Assembly: GCF_963678635.1 (NCBI RefSeq)
Contig: NC_087071.1
Span: 24,933,821 to 24,997,820, forward strand
DNA length: 64,000 nt
Direction: 5' to 3'
Source: Symsagittifera roscoffensis
Lineage: Eukaryota; Xenacoelomorpha; Acoela; Convolutidae
Made by a program: the position numbers and the translations under genes. Within the stretch, counting starts at the first letter, position 1. Every line of letters begins with the position of its first letter. Under the pieces are notes generated by a model. The model worked only from the letters and a program-made list of their open reading frames with translations. It ran no database searches and was not told the DNA's origin. Shown here piece by piece: positions 23,931 through 35,487 of this stretch.

Positions 23931-26249
23931 CATTTTTTCAATCCAGAGAATCAAGCTTTAAATCTGAAATAGTTCAACTCATCTCATAAGTGTAATGGGT
24001 TCGCAAAAAGATGAAAACCTTTAAGCAAGCTATTCGAGCTCTGAAACTTCACAATTTTTTAAAAACTTTTTCATAGACGCAATTGATTCGAGAAAAGGAT
24101 GAATTCTTTCAACGCGATGTTCGAGCTTTGAAACAGTGATTTTTTTCGAGTTAATTCTTAGACGGAATCGGTTCCCAAATAAATTAAATAGTTTAGCACG
24201 CTCTTTGAGCTTCTAAATTTTGAATTATTTCAAATTATCTCATAGACTGAATTGGTTCGTAAAATTTGAGTTATTTAGCATACTGTTCGAGTTTTGAAAC
24301 GTTTAATTATTTCAAGTTACCTCATAGACGGAATCGGTTTGCAAAAAAGTGTAAATTTTTTAGCAAGCTTTTGGAGCTTTGAAAGTTTGAAAGTTTTTAG
24401 GTATTTTCATAGACGGAATCGGTTCGCTAACAGGTTGATTTTTTCAAGCAAGGTAATCAAGCTTTAAATCTGAAATAATTCAAGTTATCTCATAAGTGTA
24501 ATGGGTTCGCAAAAAGATGAAAACTTTTAAGCAAGCTATTCGAGCTCTGAAACTTCACAATTTTTTTAAAAACTTTTTCATAGACGCAATTGATTCGAGA
24601 AAAGGATGAATTCTTTCAACGCGATGTTCGAGTTTTGAAACATTGATTTCTTTTCGAGTTAAGTCTTAGACGGCATCGGTTCCCAAACAAGTTAAATAGT
24701 TTAGCATGCTGTTTGAGCTTCGAAATTTTGAATTATTTCAAATTATCTCATAGAATGAATTGGTTCGTAAAAATTGAGTTATTTAGCATACTGTTCGAGC
24801 TTTGAAACTTTTAATTATTTCAAGTTACCTCATAGACGGAATCGGTTTGCAAAAAAGTGTAAATTTATAAGCAAGCTCTTTGAGCTTTGAAAGGTTGAAA
24901 ATTTTCAGGTAACTTCATAGACGGAATCGGTTCGCGAACAGGTTCTTTTTTTTCAAGCAAGGTTATAAAGCTTTAAATCTGAAATAGTTCAAGTTATCTC
25001 ATAAGTGGAATGGGTTCGCAAAAAGATGAAATATTTTAAGCAAGCTATTCGAGCTCTGAAACTTCACAATTTTCTAAAAGTTATTTCATAGACGCAATTA
25101 ATTCGAGAAAGGAATGAATTCTTTAAGCGCGATGTTCGACTTTGAAACCTTGATTTTTTTCGAGTAAATTCTTAGACGGAATCGGTTCCCAAAAAAGTTG
25201 CATTATTTAGCACGCAGTTTGCGCTTCGAAACTTTGAAATATTTCAAATTATCTCATAGACTGAATCGGTTTGCAAAATTTGAGTTTCTTAGCACGCAGT
25301 TCAAGTTCCAAAATTTTAATTATTTCAAATTATCTCATAGACTTAACCAATTGCAAAATTTGAGTTTTTAAGCACACTGTTCGAGCTTCGAAACTTTGAA
25401 TTATTTCAAAATATCTCATTGAATTAATCGCTTCGGAAAATTTGAGTTATTTAGCATACTGTTCGAGCTTTGAAACTTTGAAATATTTCAAGTTACCTCA
25501 TAGACGGAATCGGTTTGCAAAAAAGTGTAAATTTTTAAGCAAGCTTTTGGAGCTTTGAAAGTTTGAAAGTTTTTAGGTAATTTCATAGACGGAATCGGTT
25601 CGCTAACAGGTTGGTTTTTTCAAGCAAGGTAATCAAGCTTTAATTCTGAAATAGTTCAAGTTATCTCATAAGTGGCTTGGGTTCGCAAAAAGATTAAATA
25701 TTTTAAGCAAGCTATTCGAGCTCTGAAACTTCACAATTTTTTTAAAGTTATTTCATGGACGCAATTGGTTCGAGAAAGGAATGAATTCTTTAAGCGCGAT
25801 GTTCGACTTTGAAACCTTGATTTTTTTGAGTTAAAACTTAGACGCAATCGGTTCCCAAAAAAGTTGAATTGTTTAGCACGCTGTTCCAGCTTCGAAACTT
25901 CGAATTATTTCGAATTATCTCATAGACTGAATCGCTTCGGAAAATTTGAGTTATTTAGCATACTGTTTGCGCCTTGAACTTTTAGTTGTTTCAAGTTACC
26001 TCATTGACGAAATCGGTCTGCAAAAAAAGTGTAAAGTTTTGAGCAAGCTCTTTGAGCTTCGAAATTTTGAAAGTTTATAGGTAATTTCATAGACGCAATC
26101 GATTCGCCAACAGGTTGGAGTTTTCAATCAAGCCTTAAACCTGGTGTAGTTCAAGTTATCTCATAAGTGGAATGGGTTCGCAAAAAGATGAAAACTTTTA
26201 AGCAAGATATTCAAGCTCTGAAACTTCGCAATTTTTTTTAAAGTTATTT
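23931..26249 (+). repeat. Hexamer core array 1 (~507-bp units)
   Basis: The C-monomer anchor CATAGACGC (one copy reads CATGGACGC) lies at 24,072, 24,579, 25,087 and 25,754, so spacings are 507, 508 and 667 bases (six, six and eight monomers). Monomer order is B-C-D-E-F-G as described for the reference hexamer at 34,979-35,487. The third interval has two extra monomers of E/F character (ACTTAACCAATTGC, then GAATTAATCGCTTCGG). The array ends in the flank cassette at 26,250. Confidence 0.87.
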
Positions 26250-28140
26250 CATAGACGCAACTGGTTCTAGAAAAGGATGAATTTTTAAGCGCGATGATCG
26301 AGTTTACATTTATTTTTTTTTCAATTTATTTCTTAGACGGAATCTGTTCCCAAAAAGTTGAATTGTTCAGCACGCTGTTCGAGCTCCGAAACTTTGAAAT
26401 ATTTCAAGTTATCTCATAGACTGGAATATAAATGAGCTTTTTAGGCAGTTTATGGTAGCTTTGAAACTTGGAAAAATTTCAAGGTATTTCAAGAAAGAGT
26501 CGGTTTCTGAGAGGTTTGATTTTTTTATGCATGCTTTTTGAGCTATGTAACTTAGAAATATATCAAGTAATTGCAAATACGAAACGGATTGCGAGTTTTT
26601 CAAGGTTTTTATGCAAGCTAACTAAGCTTTGAATCTGAAGTAATTCAAGTTATGTCATACGCATATTGGGTTTGCGAAAAAAAGAAGCTTTTAAGCAAGC
26701 TATTCCAGCTTTGAAAGTTTAAATTTTTTAGTTATTTTCATAGAAGGAATCAGTTCGCGAAAATTTTGAATTTTTTAAGGTGGCTGTCCATGCTTTGAAA
26801 CTTTGAATGATTCCAAGTTTCATCATAAACGAAATCGGTTTGCAAAAATGTGTACTTTTTTAAGCGAGCTATTTGAAATTTAAAATTTTTAACTATTTGA
26901 AGTGATTCCATCGATGGAATCGTTTCGCGAAAAAGTGTAAATTTTTAAGCTAACTTTTCGAGCTTTGAAACTTTGAAATATAACAAGTTATTTCATCGAA
27001 GGAATCGGTTCATGAAAGTGTTTAATTTTTCAAGAAAGCTAGTCAAGCTCTGAATATTAAATAAACCAAATTATCTCATACGCGGAATGGGTTCGCAAAA
27101 AGAATGAAGTTTTTAAGCAAGCTATTCGAGCTCTGACAATTGAAAATTTTTCAAGTTAATTCATAGACGGCTTTATTTTGCAAAAATGATGAGTTTTTTC
27201 AGCGCGCTGTTCGAGCTTTGAAATTTTGAGCTGTTTGAGCTACGATTTTTTGATATATTTCAAGTTATCTCTTCGAAGGAAGCGGTTCGTGAAAAAGATG
27301 ATTTTTTGAAGATGCCTGTTCAAGCTTTCAAATTTTCAATTATTTCAAGTTACCTCATAGACGGATTCAGTTTGCAAAAAATGTAAGTTTTAAAGCAAGC
27401 TGTTTGAGCTTTCAAAGTTTGAAAGTTTTTAGGTAGTTTCATAGACGAATTCGGTTCGCGAAAAAGCTGGTTTTTTCAAGCAAGGTGATCAAGCTTTAAA
27501 AGTGAAATAGTTAGAATTATCTCTAACGCGGAATGGGATTGCAAAAAGGTTGAATTTTGTAAGATGGCTGTTCAAGCTTTGAAACTTTGAAATATATCAA
27601 GTTATCTGATGGAAGGAATCATTTCGCGGAAAGTTTGAAGTTTTCCAGCAAGCTAGTCAAGCTCTGAATCTGAAATAGTTCAAGTTATCTCATACATGGA
27701 ATGGGTTTGCGAAACGATTGAAGTTTTTAAGCTAGCTATTCGAGCTTTGAAACTTCGCAATTTTTCAAGTTATTTTATAGACGGTATTGGTTCGCGGAAA
27801 GATGAATTTTTTCAGCCGATGTTCGAGCAATCAAACTTTGAAAAATTTCATGTTATTTCATAGACTGTGTCGGTTAGCAAAAAAACTGAAATTTTTAAGC
27901 AAGCTATTGAAGCTTTGAAATTTTGAATTATTTCAAGTTGTTTCATATAAGCAATTGGTTTGTAGAAGGGTTGAGATTTTAGGCTTGCTTTTTGAGCTAT
28001 GAAACTTTGATATATCTTATGTAATATCATATACGAAATGGATTGCGAAATTTTCAAAATTTTCAAGCAAGCTAGACAAGCTCTGAATCTTAAATAGTTC
28101 AAGTTATCTCATACGTGGAATCTGTTCGCAAAAAGAATGA
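26250..28140 (+). repeat. Flank cassette, full copy 1
   Basis: This is a run of about 22 distinct monomers in fixed order that follows a hexamer core. It begins CATAGACGCAACTGGTTC at 26,250. It then has GGCAGTTTATGGTAGC, GCATGCTTTTTGAGC (26,529), a monomer with GGTGGCTGTCCATGC, one with TCAAGAAAGCTAGTCAAGC, and AAGCCGATG-like monomers (27,815 reads TTTCAGCCGATG). It ends near CTGTTCGCAAAAAGAATG at 28,125. The same order is found at 44,744-46,815, and a truncated copy lies at 30,851-31,580. Its monomers differ more from one another than those of the hexamer core. Confidence 0.83.
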
Positions 28141-30850
28141 AGTTTTTAAGCAGGCTATTCGAGCACTGAAAGTTTGAATTCTTTTAAGTAGTTTCACAGA
28201 CGGAATCGTTCGCAAAAAGGTTGAATGTTTTAAGCAAGCTAATCAAGCTTTGAATCTGAATAAGTTCAAGTAAATTTTTACGCTTTATGGGTTCGCGAAA
28301 AGACTGATGATTTTAAGCGAGCTATTCGATCTGAGTCGGTTTGCAAAATTTGAGTGTTTTAGCAACTGTTCGAGTTTTCAAACTTTTAATTATTTCAAGT
28401 TACCTCAAAAACGGAATTGGTTTTCAAAAGTGTAAATTTTTAAGCAAGCTCTTTGAGCTTTGAAAGTTAGGAAAATTTTAGGTAATTTCACAGACGGAAT
28501 TGGTTCGCGAATAGGTTGGTTTTTTCAATCAAGGTAATCAAGCTTTAAATCTAAAATAGTACAACTTATCTCATAAGTGTAATGGGTTCTCAAAAAGATG
28601 AAAACTTTTAAGCAAGCTATTCGAGCTCTGAAACTTCACAATTTTTTGAAAAATTTTTTTAGACGCAATTGGTTCGAGAAAAAAATGAACTCTTTCAACG
28701 CAATGTTCGAGCTTTGATACATTGATTTTCTTTCGAGTTAATTCTTAAAGGGAATCGGTTCCCAAAAAAGTTGAATTGCTTAGCACGCTGTTTGAGCTTC
28801 GAAATTTTGAATTATTTCAAATTATCCCATAGACTGAAATGGTTCGCAAAATTTCAGTTATTTAGCATACTGTTCGAGCTTTGAAATTTTTAACTATTTC
28901 AAGTTACATCATAATTGGAATCGGTTTGCAAAAAAGTGTAAATTTTTAAGCAAGCTAAATAACTCCAAGCGGTTTGCAAAAAAAAGAGTAAAATTTTAAT
29001 CAATACTGAATCGCTTCGGAAAATTTGAGTTATTTAGCACACTGTTCGCGCCTTGAAACTTTTAGTTATTTCAAGTTACCTCATTGACGGAATCGGTCTG
29101 CAAAAAAGTGTAAATTTTTAAGCAAGCTCTTTGAGCTTCGAAAGTTTGAAAGTTTTTAGGTAATTTCATAGACGCAATCGATTCGCCAACAGGTTGGTTT
29201 TTTCAATCAAGGTTATCAAGCCTTAAACCTGGTGTAGTTCAAGTTATCTCATAAGTGGAATGGGTTCGCAAAAAGATGAAAACTTTTAAGCAAAATATTC
29301 GAGCTCTGAAACTTAACAATTTTTGGAAAGTTTTTTTGATAGACGCAATTGGTTCGAGAAACGAATGAATTCTTTAAGCGCGATGTTCGTCTTTGAAACC
29401 TTGATTTTTTTGAGTTAAAACTTAGATGCAGTCGGTTCCCAAAAAAGTTGAATTGTTTAGCACGCTGTTCGAGCTTCGAAACTTTGAATTATTTCAAATT
29501 ATCTCATAGACTCAATCGCTTCGGAAAATTTGAGTTATTTAGCATACTGTTCGAGCTTTGAAACTTTTAGTTATTTCAAGTTACCTCATTGACAGAATCG
29601 GTCTGCAAAAAAGTGTAAATTTTTAAGCAAGCTCTTTGAGCTTCGAAAGTTTGAAAGTTTTTAGGTAATTTCATAGACGCAATCGATTCGCCAACAGGTT
29701 GGTTTTTTCAATCAAGGTTATCAAGCCTTAAACCTGGTGTAGTTCAAGTTATCTCATAAGTGGAATGGGTTCGCAAAAAGATGAAAACTTTTAAGCAAAA
29801 TTTTCGAGCTCTGAAACTTAACAATTTTTGGAAAGTTTTTTTGATAGACGCAATTGGTTCGAGAAACGAATGAATTCTTTAAGCGCGATGTTCGTCTTTG
29901 AAACCTTGATTTTTTTGAGTTAAAACTTAGATGCAGTCGGTTCCCAAAAAAGTTGAATTGTTTAGCACGCTGTTCGAGCTTCGAAACTTTGAATTATTTC
30001 AAATTATCTCATAGACTCAATCGCTTCGGAAAATTTGAGTTATTTAGCATACTGTTCGAGCTTTGAAATTTTTAACTATTTCAAGTTACCTCATAGACGG
30101 AATCGGTTTGCAAAAAAGTGTAAGTTTTCAAGCAAGCTTTTGGAGCTTTGAAAGGTTGAAAGTTTTTAGGTAATTTCATAAACGGAATCGGTTCGCTAAC
30201 AGGTTGGTTTTTTCAAGCAAGGTAACCAAGCTTTAAATCTGAAATAATTCAAGTTATCTCATAAGTGGATTGGGTTCGCAAAAAGATGAAATATTTTAAG
30301 CAAACTATTCGAGCTCTGAAACTTCACAATTTTTTTGAAGTTGTTTCATAGACGCAATTGGTTCGAGAAAGGAATGAATTCTCTAAGCGCGATGTTCGAC
30401 TTTGAAACCTTGATTTTTTTGAGTTAAAACTTAGATGCAATCGGTTCCCAAAAAAGTTGAATTGTTTAGCACGCTGTTCGAGCTTCGAAACTTTGAATTA
30501 TTTCAAATTATCTCATAGACTGAATCGCTTCGGAAAATTTGAGTTATTTAGCATACTGTTTGCGCCTTGAAACTTTTAGTTATTTCAAGTTACCTCATTG
30601 ACGGAATCGGTCTGCAAAAAAGTGTAAATTTTTAAGCAAGCTCTTTGAGCTTCGAAAGTTTGAAAGTTTTTAGGTAATTTCATAGACGCAATCGATTCGT
30701 CAACAGGTTGGTTTTTTCAATCAAGGTTATCAAGCCTTAAACCTGGTGTAGTTCAAGTTATCTCATAAGTGGAATGGGTTCGCAAAAAGATGAAAACTTT
30801 AAAGCAAGATATTCGAGCTCTGAAACTTCGCAATTTTTTTAAAGTTATTT
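28141..30850 (+). repeat. Hexamer core array 2 with two deletion junctions
   Basis: The block opens with ACGCTTTATGGG-type monomers, then enters hexamer core units. The marker CTGGTGTAG lies at 29,229, 29,734 and 30,743, with offsets of 505 and 1,009 bases (six and twelve monomers). The two units from about 29,010 share private variants (TTTTTGGAAAGTTTTTTTGATAG) and are nearly identical. Two abrupt joins are visible. At about 28,328 a monomer is cut inside CTATTCGAT/CTGAGTCGG, losing about half its length. At 28,955-29,010 a garbled join (AAATAACTCCAAGCGG) links two partial monomers. The array runs into a cassette at 30,851. Confidence 0.85.
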
Positions 30851-31580
30851 CATAGACGCAACTGGTTCTAGAAAAGGATGATGTTTTTAAGCGCGATGTT
30901 CGAGTTTACATTTATTTTTTTCAATTTATTTCTTGGACGGAATCTGTTCCCAAAAAGTTGAATTGTTCAGCACGCTGTTCGAGCTCCGAAACTTTTAAAT
31001 ATTTCAAGTTATCTCATAGACTGGAATATAAATGAGCTTTTTAGGCAGTTCATGGTAGCTTTGAAACTTAGAAATATTTCAAGGTATTTCAAGAAAGAGT
31101 CGCTTTCTCAGAGGTTTCATTTTTTTATGCATGCTTTTTGAGCTATGTAACTTTGAAATATATCAAGTAATTGCAAATACGAAACGGATTGCAAGTTTTT
31201 CAAGGTTTTCATGCAAGCTAACTAAGCTTTGAATCTGAAGTAATTCAATTTATGTCATACGCATATTGGGTTTGCGAAAAAAGAAGCTTTTAAGCAAACT
31301 ATTCCAGCTTTGAAAAATTAAATTTTTTAGTTATTTTCATAGAAGGAATCAGTTCGCGAATAATTTGAATTTTTCAAGGTGGCTGTCCATGCTTTGAAAC
31401 TTTGAATGATTCCAAGTTCCATCATAGACGGAATCGGTTTGCAAAATTGTGTAATTTTTTAAGCGAGCTATTTGAAATTCAAAATTTTTAACTATTTTAA
31501 GTGATTCCATCGATGGAATCGTTTCGCGAAAAAGTGTAAATTTTAAAGCTAACTTTTCGAGCTTTGAAACTTTGAAATAC
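30851..31580 (+). repeat. Flank cassette, truncated copy 2
   Basis: This follows the order of 26,250 onward: CATAGACGCAACTGGTTC, GGCAGTTCATGGTAGC, GCATGCTTTTTGAGC at 31,129, and GGTGGCTGTCCATGC. Homology stops at about 31,580, where TTTGAAATACAAAAGGAATG replaces the TTTGAAATATAACAAG seen near 26,980. About 1.2 kb of the cassette is missing and tetramer-type satellite follows. Confidence 0.82.
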
Positions 31581-33720
31581 AAAAGGAATGAATTTCTTTA
31601 GCAAGCTATTTGAGCTTTGAAAGTTCGAATTCTTTCAATGTTTTTCAAAGAGAAAACGGTTTGCAAAAAAGTTGAGTTTTTTCAGCAATCAACTTGAGCT
31701 ACTAAAATTAGGAAGGTTTCAATTATATAAATGACAAAATCGGTTTGCAAAAAAAGCGTAATTTTTTAAGCTAGCAATTGGAGCTATGAAACTTTGAAAA
31801 ATAACAAGCTATTTCATAGAGTAACTCTGTTTGTGAAAGTGTTGCATTTTTGAAGCAAGCTAGTCAAGCCCTGGATCTTAAATAGTTCAAGTTCAAGTTA
31901 TCTCATACGTGGAATCGGTTCGCAAAAAGAATGAAGTTCTTAAGCAAGCTATTCGAGCTTCAGAAGTTTGAATTCATTCAACTTTCTTTAAAGACGAAAA
32001 CGGTTTGCGAAAAAGCTAGGATTTTTTAGCAATCAATTCGAGCTACAAAACTTCGAGAAATTCCAATTTTTAAAATTGTCAGAATCGGTTAGCAAAAATA
32101 TCATTTTTTAAGCTAGCTATTGGAGCTTTGAAACTTTGAAAAATAACAAGCTTTTTTATAGAGTAATTCTGTTCGTGAAAGTGTTGAATTTCTGAAGCAA
32201 TCTAGTCAAGCCCTGGATCTTAAATAGTTCAAGTTATCTCATATGTGGAATCGGTTCGCAAAAAGAATGAAGTTTTTAAGCAAGCTATTTAAGTTTTGAA
32301 AGCTTGAAATCTTTCAAAGTTTTTCAAAGAGAAAACGGTTTGCAAAGAAGCTGAGATTTTTCAGCAATCAACTTGAGCTACAAAACTTCGAAAAGTTCCA
32401 GTTTTTATAAATGACAGAATCGGTTACCAAATATATAAATATTTTGAGCTACTTATTTGAGCTTTGAAACTTTGAAAAATAACAAGCTTTTTTTTAGAGT
32501 AATTCTGTTCGTGAAAGTGTTGAATTTCTGAAGCAATCTAGTCAAGCCCTGGATCTTAAATAGTTCAAGTTATCTCATATGTGGAATCGGTTCGCAAAAA
32601 GAATGAAGTTCTTAAGCAAGCTATTTAAGTTTTGAAAGCTTGAAATCTTTCAAAGTTTTTCAAAGAGAAAACGGTTTGCAAAGAAGCTGAGATTTTTCAG
32701 CAATCAACTTGAGCTACAAAACTTCGAAAAGTTCCAGTTTTTATAAATGACAGAATCGGTTACCAAATATATAAATATTTTGAGCTACTTATTGGAGCTT
32801 TGAAACTTTGAAAAATAACAAGCTTTTTTATAGAGTAATTCTGTTCGTGAAAGTGTTGAATTTCTGAAGCAATCTAGTCAAGCCCTGGATCTTAAATAGT
32901 TCAAGTTATCTCATATGTGGAATCGGTTCGCAAAAAGAATGAAGTTCTTAAGCAAGCTATTTAAGTTTTGAAAGCTTGAAATCTTTCAAAGTTTTTCAAA
33001 GAGAAAACGGTTTGCAAAGAAGCTGAGATTTTTCAGCAATCAACTTGAGCTACAAAACTTCGAAAAGTTCCAGTTTTTATAAATGACAGAATCGGTTACC
33101 AAATATATAAATATTTTGAGCTACTTATTGGAGCTTTGAAACTTTGAAAAATAACAAGTTTTTTCATAGAAGAAATTGGTCCGCAAAAAGGTTGAACTCT
33201 GTAAGATGTCTGTTCAAGATTTGAAACTTTGAGTTATATCAATTTACCTGACAGACTGAACCTTTTTGCGAAAAGTTTGAATTTTTCAAGCAAGCTAGTC
33301 AAGCTCTGAATCTGAAATAGTTCAAGTTATCTCATGCGCGGAATCGGTTCATAAAAAGAATGAAGTTCTTAAACAGGATATTCGAGCTTTGAAAGTTTGA
33401 ATTCTTTCAAAGTTTTTCAAAGAGAAAACGGTTTGCAAAAAAGCTGAGATTTTTCAGCAATCAACTTGAGCTACGAAAATTAGAAAGGTTTCAAGTTATA
33501 TAAATGACAAAATCGGTTAGAAAAAAATTATAATTTTTTAAGGTAGCTATTGGAGCTGTGAAACTTTGAAAAAATAACAAGTTATTCCATAGAGTGATTC
33601 TGTTCGTGAAAGTGTTGAATTTTTCAAGCAAGCTAGTCAAGCTCTGAACCTTAAGTAGTTCAAATTATCACATGCGCAGAATCGGTTCCCAATAAGAATG
33701 AAGATATTAAGCAAGCTATT
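31581..33720 (+). repeat. 336-bp tetramer array
   Basis: The marker CCCTGGATCTTAAATAG lies at 31,869, 32,211, 32,547 and 32,883, so spacings are 342, 336 and 336 bases, four monomers. The last three copies look nearly identical, including odd forms such as GAATTTCTGAAGCAATCTAG and ACCAAATATATAAATATTTTG. After about 33,150 the array loosens into related monomers with GTCCGCAAAAAGGTTG and TCTGTTCGTGAAAGTG, the same kinds that build the macro-unit at 49,861-60,980. No genes are seen. Confidence 0.87.
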
Positions 33721-34978
33721 CGAGCTTTGAAATTTCGAAAAATTCAAGTTATTTCATAGACTGAACCAATTCGCAAGTTTTGAGTTTTTTAGCACACTGT
33801 TTGAGTTTTGAAACTTTTATTTATTTCAAGTTACCTCATAAATGAAATCGGTTTTCAACAGGGTATTTTTTTAAGCAAGCTTTTTAAGCTTTGAAAGTTT
33901 GGAAGTTTTTAGGTAATTTCACAGACGGAATCGGTTCGCGAATAGGTTGGTTTTTTCAATCAAGGTAATCAAGCTTTAAATCTGAAATAGTTCAACTTAT
34001 CTCATAAGTGTAATGTGTTCGCAAAAAGATGAAAACTTTTAAGCAAGCTATTCGAGCTCTGAAACTTCACAATTTTTTTAAAGTTTTTTCATAGACGCAA
34101 TAGGTTCGAGAAAAGAATGAATTCTTTCAACGCGATGTTCGAGCTTTAATACATTGATTTTCTTTCGAGTTAATGCTTAGAGGGAATCGGTTCCCAAAAA
34201 AGTTGAATTGTTTAGCACGCTGTTTGAGCTTCGAAATTTTGAATTATTTTAAATTATCTCATAGAGTGAATTGGTTCGCAAAATTTGAGTTATTTAGCAT
34301 ACTGTTCGAGCTTTGAAATTTTTAACTATTTCAAGTTACCTCATAGATGGAATCGGTTTGCAAAAAAGTGTTATTTTTCAAGCAAGCTTTTTAAGCTTTG
34401 AAAGTTTGAAAGTGTTTAGGTATTTTCATAGACGGAATCGGTTCGCTAACATGTTGGCTTTTTCAAGCAAGGTAATCAAATTTTAAATCTGAAATAGTTC
34501 AAGTTATCTCATAAGTGTAATGGTATCGCAAAAAGATGAAAACTTTTAAGCAAGCTATTCGAGCTCTGAAACTTCACAATCTTTTAAAAGTTTTTTCATA
34601 GACGCAAGTGGTTCGAGAAAAGGATGAATTCTTTCAACGCGATGTTCGAGCTTTGAAACATTGATTTTTTTTCGAGTTAATTCTTAGACGGAATCGGTTC
34701 CCAAAGAAGTTGAATTGTTTAGCACACTGTTTGAGCTTTGAAGTTTTGAATTATTTCAAATTATCTCATAGATTGAATTGGTTCGCAAATTTTGAGTTAT
34801 TTAATATACTGTTCGAGCTTTGAAATTTTTAACTATTTCAAGTTACCTCATAGACGGAATCGGTTTGCAAAAAAGTGTAAATTTTTAAGCAAGCTTTTGG
34901 AGCCTTGAAAGGTTGAAAATTTTTAGGTAATTTCATAGACGGAATCGGTTCGCTAACAGGTTGTTTTTATCAATCAAG

Positions 34979-35062
34979 GTAATCAAGCTTTAAATCTGAA
35001 ATAGTTCAAGTTATCTCATAAGTGTAATGGGTTCGCAAAAAGATGAAAAACTTTTAAGCAAG
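34979..35062 (+). repeat. Reference hexamer, monomer B (84 bp)
   Basis: This monomer starts GTAATCAAGCTTTAAATCTG and ends CTTTTAAGCAAG. Its marks are AAATAGTTCAAG, ATCTCATAAGTGTAATGGG and GCAAAAAGATGAAAA. It is the only core monomer lacking the GACGGAATCGG motif, which reads GTGTAATGGG. Pentamer versions carry a 7-base GCAAATT-type insertion before GCAAAAAGATG. Confidence 0.9.
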
Positions 35063-35149
35063 CTAATCGAGCTCTGAAACTTCACAATTTTTTAAAAGTT
35101 TTTTCATAGACGCAATTGGTTCGAGAAAAGGATGAATTCTTTCAACGCG
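35063..35149 (+). repeat. Reference hexamer, monomer C (87 bp)
   Basis: This monomer starts CTAATCGAGCTCTGAAAC (CTATTCGAGCTCTGAAAC in most copies) and ends CTTTCAACGCG. Its marks are TTCACAATTTTTTAAAAG and CATAGACGCAATTGGTTCGA. The palindromic TTGAAATATTTCAA centre is lost. It is the anchor used for unit spacing. Confidence 0.9.
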
Positions 35150-35236
35150 ATGTTCGAGCTTTGAAACATTGATTTTTTTTTTCGAGTTAATTCTTGGAGG
35201 GAATTGGTTTTCAAAAAAGTTGAATTGTTTAGCACG
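35150..35236 (+). repeat. Reference hexamer, monomer D (87 bp)
   Basis: This monomer starts ATGTTCGAGCTTTGAAAC and ends GTTTAGCACG. Its marks are TTTTTCGAGTTAATTCTT and AATTGGTTTTCAAAAAAG here (GGTTCCCAAAAAAG in most copies). Confidence 0.9.
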
Positions 35237-35317
35237 CTGTTTGAGCTTCGAAGTTTTGAATTATTTCATATTATCTCATAGACTGAATTGGTTCGCAAAT
35301 TTGAGTTATTCAGCATA
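35237..35317 (+). repeat. Reference hexamer, monomer E (81 bp)
   Basis: This monomer starts CTGTTTGAGCTTCGAAG and ends TTATTCAGCATA. Its marks are TTGAATTATTTCA, CATAGACTGAATTGG and GCAAATTTGAG. It is the shortest core monomer and one partner of the E/F fusion. Confidence 0.9.
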
Positions 35318-35402
35318 CTGTTCGAGCTTTGAAATTTTAAACTGTTTCAAGTTACCTCATAGACGGAATCGGTTTGCAAAAAAGTGTAAATTTTTAAGCA
35401 AG
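35318..35402 (+). repeat. Reference hexamer, monomer F (85 bp)
   Basis: This monomer starts CTGTTCGAGCTTTGAAAT and ends TTTTTAAGCAAG. Its marks are GTTTCAAGTTACCTCATAG, GACGGAATCGGTTTGC and AAAAAAGTGTAAA. It is the second partner of the E/F fusion. Confidence 0.9.
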
Positions 35403-35487
35403 CTTTGGGAGCTTTGAAAGGTTGAAAGTTTTTAGGTAATTTCACAGAAGGAATCGGTTCGCGAATAGATTGGTTTTTTCAATCAAG
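35403..35487 (+). repeat. Reference hexamer, monomer G (85 bp)
   Basis: This monomer starts CTTTGGGAGCTTTGAAAGG and ends TTTTTTCAATCAAG. Its marks are GTTTTTAGGTAATTTCACAG and CGAATAGATTGG. Other units have GCTAACAGGTTGG at this site, which splits G into two subtypes used below to follow unit identity. Confidence 0.9.
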
